Below, piece after piece: positions 35,041-44,180 of a DNA stretch of 64,000 nucleotides (position 1 is the first letter of the stretch; each line of letters begins with the position of its first letter). The stretch is taken from assembly GCA_007644065.1 (NCBI GenBank), contig VJWN01000015.1, forward strand, positions 108,658 through 172,657. Reading direction: 5' to 3'. This DNA is from Margaritispora aquatica (taxonomy: Eukaryota; Ascomycota; Leotiomycetes; Helotiales; Discinellaceae). A model generated the notes under the pieces. The model saw nothing but the letters and a program-made list of their open reading frames with translations. It ran no database searches and had not been told where the DNA came from. The position numbers and the translations under genes were made by a program.

Positions 35041-35628
35041 TCACGATCGCGTTTCCCTCAATCTTGCTCGTATCACCTGTTGTGGTGATTGCTCGAAGCG
35101 ATACGCAATCGATTCGTGGCGGTGAACTGTGCGGCTCCAGAGCTCAACCGGACGAAGATAAGGAGTTGGTGGTAGACATTGTGGATTGGCAATTTGATTG
35201 TTGGAATCTGCAACGAGCACGGCAGTGACAGCTTCGTTGATCGATCGTTGAACGGCATCACGGACGGCATCGTAGAAGTGTGATCTTGGGGAAGTAGCAA
35301 GTATATCGGTGTGCGATGATCCTTTTCCAACCTGATGTGTACAGTTTTCCTTGCCATTGTAGATTGGGCCCTGATCACCAACGACAGAAACATTTGCATC
35401 GGCAAAGAACTGATCGGTATCAGGAAACAAAATGAAGTCTTCGTAATCTTTCCGTGGTGTGTTTGTTTCCTCGTCCTCAAAGAAGGCGCTGTCTTCGAAA
35501 ACGGTAGATCGATTGTCCGTTCCAGTATAAATACGATCCGATGGCATCAGAGTGCCTACGGATGTTCGAGCTTGCAGACCCTCCTTCATTGTGGCCTGAG
35601 TTTGTCGTTTGTCCTTGGACAATGACAT
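35041..35628 (-). CDS. Hypothetical acidic protein, 195 aa
   Basis: A single coding exon starts at the Met of MSLSKDKRQTQATMKEGLQA. I choose this Met because the in-frame codons before it belong to an intron acceptor: a 53-bp 5' UTR intron is proposed at 35639-35691 (donor GTAAGA, acceptor TGCCTAG). The middle is acidic (SAFFEDEETNTPRKDYEDF). A helix-prone segment, HFYDAVRDAVQRSINEAVTA, is followed by a basic C-terminus. No domain, signal peptide or membrane helix was recognised. Codon composition and the absence of stops over 195 codons support a real gene. If the upstream exon were coding instead (an ATG at 35907 opens a hydrophobic N-terminus), it would join in a different frame that soon stops. 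Confidence 0.55.
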   Translation of the reverse strand: MSLSKDKRQTQATMKEGLQARTSVGTLMPSDRIYTGTDNRSTVFEDSAFFEDEETNTPRKDYEDFILFPDTDQFFADANVSVVGDQGPIYNGKENCTHQVGKGSSHTDILATSPRSHFYDAVRDAVQRSINEAVTAVLVADSNNQIANPQCLPPTPYLRPVELWSRTVHRHESIAYRFEQSPQQVIRARLRETRS

Positions 35629-35691
35629 TGCTGATATTCTAGGCAAACACATCAGTCAAATCGAAACAGATGCGGGGTGTCGGCTTCTTAC

Positions 35692-38532
35692 CTCAAGATA
35701 ATTGCTGAGAGGAAATGTACTCGGGTGATCGATATGTTTTCTGGGGAAAGATGTCGAATTAACCAAGGCAAGGACTATGGATTGATTCTGGGAAGTTGGG
35801 AATCGTGAGGAAATGAAAAGTGAGAGAGAAAGAAGAGCAATTGAGAAAACTGCTACAGCAAAAACGGGGGAACGCGAAGCTTGGGGGTTTAGAGAGCGTG
35901 CAGACAATCCGATAGCGAATCAGTATCTGCAGGACTGCTCGCTATGCCCAACCAAAAGACCTACCCACCTCACCATTTGCTCAAGCTCACCCGGCGCAGT
36001 ATCGATTGTAAGTCGATTGCAAACCAGTCAGCTTCTCCGAGCATTACTACAATGGGTAGTATGAATGATCTCTATGATCAGAGAATACTCCCGTTTCCGG
36101 TTAACCATACTTTGAACCAACGATAGTCGCTCTGGAGAATCCACTGATTGTTCTCACCCAGTGACTTTTCTTCATCTGCCATCTCCTGGTTGGTCCAGCT
36201 CAGCACACTCTCATTGGCACTTGCACTCAGCGAATTGGATGAGGGGTGGAAGATTCGACTAGAGGACTGAGGTTTGGGACTTCGGTGTGAGAAGGTGGTC
36301 GGCGATTTCGACGAATGAGGTGCCGTGAATATTGATAATTATGGAACTCCATCCTTCCAGAGAAGAGTTGGGATGCCATTGGCTACTGCGAGGTGTAGAG
36401 ATGCATCGACAGTGCAGAGTGGGTCGCAAGGCAGACTCGCTCGATCAAAATCCGTGTTGCTTGAGGCTCAAAAATCCAGCAGGTCCGGGTTGTGAGGTTG
36501 AAAGAGCTTCAGATGTAGCATCTGTTCTGAAGGACATTACCTCTTTCCTTATAGCATTTCATCGCCCTCAGCCTAGACGGTGGAGATGATGCAGCGGTAA
36601 GAGTGGTACAAGGATATCAAAAGACCTAGCAAGGTACTTAGTGGTGTCTGCGCCGCCACTGGGGTCACTGATTTGTCGAAGTCGTAACACGACTAGGTCT
36701 TCACGCAGATCGCCTGACAGCGGTGCGAGAGTTGGAAATGGCGCATTGTTGGTGTCAGACGAAGAGGTCCTCCTCTGCAGGCTGAAGGGAAGTGGCAGGC
36801 AAAAAAGAGAGGCAGAAGCAAAATGTGGTCGCGAAGTCGGCAGGATGCGTGGATCATGGGCCAGCGTTGGAGGGGCACACCGAGCGGAGGTGGTGTGAAG
36901 TTGAACGGGCAATTTCTCGAATGAGAAGCAGAGGATGAATTGCGTGGACCCTGCTGAAACTTTTCATGGCAATAACGGCGGATTGATTCGTGCAGCTGCT
37001 GCATGCATATCTCCACTTGTGATTCAACTTCAAAGGCAAAATGTAACCGAATATTCCGCCCAAATCCTGTTCGATTTGGACAACGTCCATCCATCCTTCC
37101 ATGGTGCATCCACACCCCTTGAAAACAGCTGTCAGAAACCGAGTCTCGCAAAGCTGCATGAGGATGACAACAGCACAATAATCAACGATACCTGTCAGCC
37201 AGTAATTGAGGCATTCTGCATGTGTTCGTATCTGAAAGGAGTTTGTTGTTGTTCAGTGTTACTATACAACTCGACAGGGACACGTCAAAGAGGCTCGTTA
37301 TTTCAGGAAAGTGAACCAGCAGAAATCAGGCAGACTTCGTAGAAGTGAAGATTATGTGTTTCGAAGTTGATCTACTAATATAGAAACTTCCTAATCGTAT
37401 TGTTGTTTGCAGATGGAGATAGATGGTGATGGAGATAGATCAAAGAAGGGTAAACAGTACCTCAAGCGACTTCACGACAAAATCAGGCATCAATTTGTAT
37501 TGACTTGGTATTCAGGCATCTATTGAATGAAGAAGACCTATCTTACCTCACCTATCTTACCTCAGCTATGAGAAAAATGTCATGATCAGGATCGAATGAG
37601 AGAACACATACACAAGTTTGTGTGTCAGATTACGCCCCACCCAAGGACTGATACCTACCAAAGAAAAGAAAGAATCTCGAGTCGGGAATATCCTCAGCCT
37701 CTCGCTTCATGGCTTTGATAATTGCGATTGGCTTGTGCGTTAAACTTCATCCTTCAACTGTTTCGTTCCATGCTTGGGATGGTTCCAAACAAAACTTCCT
37801 TCATTCTCGTCTGACAATGCACGATGCAACAGCGGGAGTCTATCCTTTGACTCTCCTCCAAACTTTCATCAGTTGAGATCTGATCTGTTGTTCAAGCGAA
37901 GGTGGTCATCAGCCTTATGCGAACTCGACAACGAGGAGGACATCAAAACATCCGAATTTCTTGACCTTACCACTTTCCCTCGATCCTGGCTTGCATGGAC
38001 CTCATCTCTTGTTTGTCATATCTTTCTCCTTTTTGACTCGTGGAAGATTCTCCCAATTTGCAGTTCTCTTGGCTTTTCAAGGGCACAAAATTTGAAGTGG
38101 GGTGGTTCTTCTTGGCCAAATCTATCTGCCAGTCAATATACCAACAGGAGACGTACTTGGTGATTTTAAAATGTTTATACAGAACACCTAACAAACTCTG
38201 AACATCAAACTTCTGCGCTGCCAGAACTCCGACCAGCAAACTTCCAGGTGATTTTTGCTTCGGATCAAACAAGGGCAGGGATACAGTCAGGGCATAGTTG
38301 ACTCCTGCATTTCAACATCTCATTCCGTGAGACTGCTCCGGGTTGAAACGGGTATCAGTGTTTAGAAGAGACGAGATGATCATCAGGTCATCAACTTTTG
38401 ACTTTCTCTGGGGAAATTATCATTGTTGCTTAAACTGTACTTAAAGTCATGGCATTCCCGCACATACGGGGCTCCTCAGTCTTCTTTACAGTCTTTCGTT
38501 AATTCAAGCATTTCTTGTCCTTACTTGCAACC
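35692..38532. other. Intergenic region, ~2.8 kb, no supported gene
   Basis: The region just after 35,692 is the probable 5' leader of the minus-strand hypothetical gene. From 36,300 to 38,200 there are overlapping short open frames on both strands, none convincing. The last few hundred bases are the endopolygalacturonase promoter. They include CTGGGG near 38,408 and CGGGG near 38,466, which fit the loose consensus of carbon-repressor (CreA-type) sites. Confidence 0.4.
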
Positions 38533-39756
38533 ATGCGATCCAGTCTTGTGTTCTCCTCGCTTCTTGCGACTGTCTTGGCTGTGGAGCTTGATTCTTGCGA
38601 CCCATGTTTCTGCTCCGAGTACAGCCAAATCGCTTCAGCATTGGCGAACTGCACTGAGATTACTCTGAAGGATATCGTCGCCCCCACTAATAGCAGTATC
38701 GACCTGCTGAAGGCGAAAGACAACTCGGTGATCACGTTTGCTGGCACAACTTCATTCGCTTTCACCAACTCAAGTTCCTTCTACCCCATGTACTTTGGAG
38801 GCAAGAATGTGACTATTACATCTTCACCAGGAGCAATTATCGACGGCAATGGATCTATGTACTGGGATGGATTGGGATCCAACGGTGGTCTGCCAAAGTG
38901 AGTTCCGACGAAGTGTATTGCTCAAATTGACACTAACAACCTCAGGCCAAATCACTTCGTTCAAGTGAAGATGACCGGTGGATCTGTGATCAAGGACTTG
39001 CACATTCAGAACTGGCCGGCTCACGGCTTCTCGCTCGCAAACTGCAATGGTCTTACTATCGAGAATATCATCATGGACAACAGTGCTGGAGACGCCCCAA
39101 ACAACCGCAGCGGTACCAAGGCCGCGGCACACAACTCAGACGGAGTTGGTGTCGGAACGCAGAGCAAGAATGTTGTCATCAGAAACATGACTATCCATAA
39201 TCAAGACGATTGTGTGGCCGTTACCAGCGCGGACAATATCACTGTATCTGACATGTACTGCTATGGAAGCCACGGGCTGAGCATTGGATCTATTGGAGGA
39301 AAGACATATAACAATGTCACAAACATTCTCGTAAGTTTTTTGCCGTCTTTCATGTAATCGTTGCGAGATGCTAACTTTTATTAGTTCACCAACAGCGTCG
39401 TCGTAGCTTCGACAAACGGTCCACGAATCAAGAGCAACTTCAACACCACCGGTTTCATTTCCAACATCACTTACTCCAACATCGTGCTCAAAGATATCAC
39501 CGATTACGGAATCGATGTGCAGCAGGATTATCTTAACGGAGGACCAAACGGCACCCCTTCCAATGGCGTCATAATTTCTAATATTCTGTTCAAGAATATC
39601 ACCGGCACGATGTCCGCCTCCGAGAAAGAGTCCATCAGCTACTATGTTCTGTGTGGCGATGGAAGCTGTAGCAATATCGTCTTTGAGGATGTGAACGTCA
39701 CTGGAGGTGCATTGAATAGCACATGTAATTTCCCAGCGAGTGGATGTCCTGCTTAG
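38533..39756 (+). CDS. Endopolygalacturonase, GH28, secreted
   Basis: Model: join(38533..38897,38946..39330,39385..39756), 373 aa. The introns are 48 and 54 bp (GTGAGT to CCTCAG; GTAAGT to TATTAG). The first in-frame ATG of a longer open frame that fits a signal peptide is at 38533 (MRSSLVFSSLLATVLAVE). Active-site landmarks are all present: Asp187 in HNSDGVGV (NSD where NTD is usual), Asp209-Asp210 in NQDDCVAV, His231 in GSHGLSIGS, and Arg264-Lys266 in RIKS. Several N-x-S/T sequons occur in the C-terminal half. The length and the N-terminal Cys pattern (SCDPCFC) suit fungal endo-acting enzymes, which hydrolyse de-esterified homogalacturonan outside the cell. Together with the rhamnogalacturonan hydrolase 22 kb away, it indicates pectin-degrading capacity. 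Confidence 0.93.
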
Positions 39757-40381
39757 ATGTTGTTGGTGGTGGTGGTGAGAGGTGCAATGGTTTCAATTCT
39801 TGGCTGTACATAGTTGTTATCGAGGACATACCTCCGTAGATAAATTCAAGGACCAACCTCCGTTTACAACGGCTCGTTCCATTCTGCAAGGCACACAGCT
39901 AGCTGCAAGGCATGCAGGAAGCATCCTCCGCATCTTCATAGTGATTTTTGAGATGGTCGCCCTCAACCTTCATAAACCCCCCCCCCCCCTAATTTTTTTG
40001 GTTTAGAAAAAAAAATAAAAAAATCTATGGTTGACAAAATGAGGTGATTTATTGGTCTATTTGGAAACAGAAGTAGGAATAAGCGTTTAATACGAGTTTT
40101 ATGCATAGGAGTTATAATACTATATAGTATATAAAGTTTTGTATCTTTATTCAAATTGAAAACATAGTACAGAGTATTTAGCTGCTTGAAGCCTCTGTAT
40201 ATTAATACTACTTTTAATACTATTCAGGGCTGGCTTGCGTCAAGCCTAAGCACTAACTTACACTTTTAAATATACATCAAGTTCTCTAAATAAAATATAC
40301 AAATGTTGGCCACTCCGCAACCTCTACCCTTCTACCAACCAACAATACGGATGTTCAATGAGCTCCTAGCCTAACCGTAAC
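39757..40381. other. Intergenic region, AT-rich, convergent 3' ends
   Basis: The endopolygalacturonase and the GLEYA-protein gene converge here. There is a run of C at about 39,977-39,988, and a perfect 14-bp palindrome ATACTATATAGTAT at 40,117-40,130 in very AT-rich sequence. No gene is seen. Confidence 0.45.
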
Positions 40382-42390
40382 CTAAGTTTCCTGGTTCCAA
40401 GCTGCGGAGAAAGCCGAGTTTTTGCCATCACAACTCGACTGAACGAATGGAGATGTACAACCACCACCAGCTGGTGTTCCGTCTGGACCGGTGATTCTCA
40501 CAGTATAACCACCAGGACCACCAGCGTTTGCCCACATTATCCGAACGGGTAGGTAACTGCCTGCGACGAGGGATATGGTTAAGGTAGATTGTGCGGTAAC
40601 CACATAATTGTCCTGAGTCTCCATATTGGCATTTGCTCTGGTATAGCCAGATATGGCATTTGCACCAGTCCACATGAGCATGATATTATCAGTGTAGGAT
40701 GAAGCGAAGGTGTAGGAACCGGTGGTATGCGCGTAAAAATAGCCCCTGTAAGCAACAGCAACTACACCCATGTTTGGAACTGTCGTTTGATGGATTTGAC
40801 CTGCTGTACTACTGAAGCTGATAATGTTATCGATGATGTTCTGGACACCGGAGCCTACGAAATTAGCCGCATCAGACTTATAACGTGTGGGATCGAAGAG
40901 AGGCCAGCCACCCGCCCAAGTTGAAACTTTGCTCCAAACGCCGTATTAGAGACCTGCGTTATTGCAAAATTGTGCGCAGGTTGTTGTTGGTAGGGGCGTG
41001 GCAGTAATGGTTGCGTTGTTTGTCACATAGCTGGTGATGACAGAAGCAGAGGCTGTGACTGTGGCAGTGAAGTTCTGCGTAATGTACGCGCTGGAAAAGA
41101 TAGTTGTCACAGCAGACACTGTTGTGGGTGGTGTACAAGCTAGCCGAGGCTCCGCGTAGATGAGCATGTAACCAATATCGCCACACATCTCAAACTGGTT
41201 GCCAGTGCAAGAGTTGTAGCAGAAAGGTAAAGCTGCAGATACGGCACCTAACAGCAGCGGTGCGTTTGCACAGTAGCAGGAGTTCCCCGTGCTAGTACTG
41301 GTGACTCCAAAAAATGCATAATCAAGACAAGCTATTGAGTAGGTCGTAAGTCAGCGGAGGTCTTAGAAAGGGTATCAGAATCCGACATTTCCAAACAGAA
41401 ATGGACTCGAGCAATTCAAAACGCAACTCGGAGATAGCCACATACCTAGCGCGCAGTCCTCCACCTTGAAGTCCGTCGGATCCAATGCTGGGCCCGGTGG
41501 TGTTATAGTCATAAGCTTGCTGACGACAGGAGTGAACTTCCAGCAACCTATTGTATAGGTCAGCTATCCCTTCTCTCGATGTCATACAAATTGCACTTGA
41601 GGTAGGAGAATCTCACCTAAAGAAGGCACTTTTGGCGGTGCTGCTCTTGGCACTAGTCCTGCGTTGCCTCGTATCTCGAGTTCACTGAACAGCTCTCGCG
41701 CCTGGATAGATGGCCGCGGAGACGAAGAAGATGATTTGAGGGAGGACCCTGATAACGATTTCGAAGACGATTTAGCAATAGACGTCGAAGAAAGCGATGC
41801 TTTAGACGAAGGTACACTGGAGATTTTGGTGATGGTCGAAGATCGCAATATTTTGGATGAAGAAACAGTGGAAATTTTTGTGATGGCCGTCGTGGTAGAG
41901 GAGCGTCCAGATTTCACGCTTGAGGATAGCGTCCGGATACTAGATGAAGATGGAGAGACAACATCCAATGCCGAATAAATGTTGATATAGCCAGCCTTAG
42001 GACAAAATTCATATTTATTCCCTGAACAAGGGTAATTGCAGTCTAAGCTCGTTGAAGCTTGTGATTTGGCAGGCGTGGCATCCCCACACAAGCAGTTGTT
42101 TTCTAGTAATGTAGTGTTAGCATAATACCTAATGTCACTCAGAGTGAGGTGGCAATACCTGTGACACCGAAAAACTTATGGCCAGCACCAACACAAGTTG
42201 ACCGACAAAACTCGGTGGTCAATTTAGCGGAGGACACCGCAAACATGCCAGTTGATCCATTGTTTGCCTGTACAAAGCATCCTAGAAGTGTAGCCTCACC
42301 AGAGTGAGCTGAGCGAAGCTGAAGCTGGGCTAAGGACAGTGTGAAAATTAAGGGTAAAACAAAAAACGACAAATGAGCGGATGACCACAT
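40382..42390 (-). pseudogene. WSC-WSC-GLEYA surface protein gene with nonsense codon in the GLEYA motif
   Basis: Model: complement(join(40382..41331,41446..41547,41617..42102,42159..42390)). Reading order: signal peptide (MWSSAHLSFFVLPLIFTLSL); first WSC domain (LLGCFVQ, CRSTCVGAGHKFFGVT, ENNCLCGD, CSGNKYEFC); a long Ser-rich stalk of ~100 residues; second WSC domain (LGCWKFTPV, CLDYAFFGVT, NSCYCAN, CTGNQFEMCGD); a Thr-rich spacer; then the GLEYA carbohydrate-binding domain (YGVWSKVSTW, FYAHTTGSYTF, PVRIMWANAGGPGGYTV). Three introns of 56-114 bp are secure. Codon 402 is TAA (40946-40948), exactly where Glu of the AGLEYG motif is expected, and the frame stays open for 187 codons beyond it. As written, the product is a 401-aa protein with both WSC domains but without GLEYA. 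Without the stop the protein would be 589 aa. This could be a recent nonsense allele or a sequencing error. Confidence 0.88.
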
Positions 42391-42481
42391 TCTGAGGTCG
42401 TGAGGACTGTTGTAATACAAGGTTGAAATGTGAGATGAGGGATGAGGTGAGAGAAGACTGATCTGTAGAATGGGCTTTGTA

Positions 42482-42489
42482 TATTTATA
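42482..42489 (-). promoter_or_regulatory. TATA box candidate for the WSC/GLEYA gene
   Basis: On the minus strand TATAAATA lies about 92 nt upstream of the ATG at 42390. Confidence 0.5.
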
Positions 42490-43467
42490 CAAGCTATATA
42501 GAAGAGGTTCCGCGAGAGCAAGAGCTCAAGTATTGGTGGCGTAGAAATGAATCAAACAAACACGGCATAGCAAAACGAAAACATTTCTTAGCTCATCACT
42601 GATGTGTAAATTGGAGTTAGAATTTTAAAAGCAAAAGTACATGCAGATGGATTTGGCAGTCCGGTGGATTATGGACGAAGTGTTCCAGTCTCTCACATGC
42701 TAACATAATGGGCGTCACGGAGGTTTTAACGTATTTATTTATAAAAGAAGTTGAATTTCAAATTCAAAAAAAACCTATCTACTGTAAAGAAACAACAGGT
42801 GAAAGTTCAGGCTTGATATCACGACTTACGTATTAGGAACCTATTGTACTATTAATCTGAACGGGGAGGGATCAATGAACGAAAATTATATTTAAAAGTA
42901 TGTTTTCCGAAGTCGGTTCTATACTGTGTGGAGACCTAAGACGCCAAGGTTTTGGCGTTCACGTGTACTTGAAGCTGTGGTCTTGGCATATACGTGATAC
43001 TACCCCTTATTTAGATAACTTTTGTTGTTTCCCTGAATAAATTAGCCCTTTTCATTACAATATTTTCTATCAATGTATTTATTAGCAATAAAAAAAATAG
43101 GGTTTATAAAGAATTACTATATTAGTTAGGGTTATACTACTACTAGTTTTTAACTTTATACTTTCAACTGTAGCGTTAACAAAACTAAAAGAATGGTAAA
43201 TTTTCTGAATAGATTACATATACATGCACTAATATATACTATGGGATATAGCTATCCCTCTTTAGAACCTAGCGTGGACCCCTTTTCAGTATACATCTTG
43301 GCAGATGCCTGATCCGCGGCTCGAGCGACGTTTTAATGTGCTTTTTGGTTGGATCTAATCTTTGATACCTTACTGTACAGTATGTATGTATTACAGTAGG
43401 CCATACTGTACATGCGTGCCACAGCAGAGGAGATACTGTACTGGTGAGCCACTTTTATCATTCCTTT

Positions 43468-43513
43468 TTTACGCTTTACGCTTTACGCTTTACGCTATTT
43501 ACGCTATTTACGC
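43468..43513 (+). repeat. Tandem repeat of TTTACGC
   Basis: Four perfect TTTACGC copies are followed by two TATTTACGC variants, all in direct tandem. Confidence 0.9.
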
Positions 43514-43753
43514 CATTTTCCCATTTTCTGATTTTCTGATTTTCCTTCTTTCCCATATTTCCCAAATCCCACTTCCAATCCCAATCCAGCTCTAGCTATA
43601 GCTACAGCTGGCTTCAGGTACGCCTCAAGACGTTGGTTGTTGCTTGTCCTTCTTCGTTCCTCAGGGCCTAGACTGCCGCCCCACTCCACTAGCTAGATAC
43701 AGTACCAAAAGATCACAATCACAATCAATCACGATCGCGATCGAATTCATATT

Positions 43754-43771
43754 CCCCCCCCCCCCCCCCCC
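43754..43771 (+). repeat. Poly-C tract (18 C)
   Basis: This is a homopolymer of 18 C upstream of the histidine kinase. Its length is prone to sequencing error and strain variation. Confidence 0.9.
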
Positions 43772-44180
43772 AAAGACATCAACGCATCGATATCCTGTAT
43801 GTTTATCGAGAATTTCCATCATCTCAGCCACAATTGCATATCCCGGAACACGACGTCACCACGGTATTACCATCTCGCAGAGTCACAGAGATTCTAAAAA
43901 ATATCTAACTACCATCATAATTTATCATCATACTGTACTCTACAATTGCTTGATCTACCTGGAGCAATAGAGAAAAGCTTATCCGAGCCGGTCCGGATTG
44001 TTCGAGTCGTATGTTCTTAAATGAGAATTCAGATGCGCTACTGCTACGACTCCATGCCCACCCCACTGAGATCGTCAAGTTGCCAACAATAACATCCAAC
44101 GATAACTGTGTTCTGGTTCGAATTCACTTGGCAGTAGCGTCTCCATGCTGAGCCACATATTGGACCCTTAATCTGTAGCG

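Larger units (their letters stand above)
43371..43937. promoter_or_regulatory. Cluster of TACTGTA/TACAGTA motifs, including a perfect 12-bp palindrome
   Basis: TACTGTACAGTA (43371-43382) is a perfect palindrome made of two overlapping heptamers. Further copies are at 43392-43398, 43404-43410, 43434-43440, 43698-43704 and 43931-43937, giving seven heptamers in 567 bp. All lie upstream of the histidine kinase gene. The clustering suggests binding sites for a dimeric factor, but no known factor is assigned. Confidence 0.4.
42490..44180. other. AT-rich, repeat-bearing intergenic region upstream of the histidine kinase
   Basis: There is no coding signal. The section 42,700-43,250 is strikingly AT-rich. 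ACGCCAAGGTTTTGGCGT at 42,941-42,958 forms a short hairpin. A tandem heptamer, a poly-C tract and a cluster of TACTGTA motifs lie in the second half and are listed separately. The histidine kinase promoter must be in the last few hundred bases. Confidence 0.5.

Noticed and set aside
36568..37342. Overlapping 100-160 codon frames on both strands
   Set aside because: They contradict each other, show no splice continuity and no recognisable motif.
44101..44130. GGTTCGAATTC as a tRNA B-box
   Set aside because: No matching A-box or acceptor stem occurs at the right distance.
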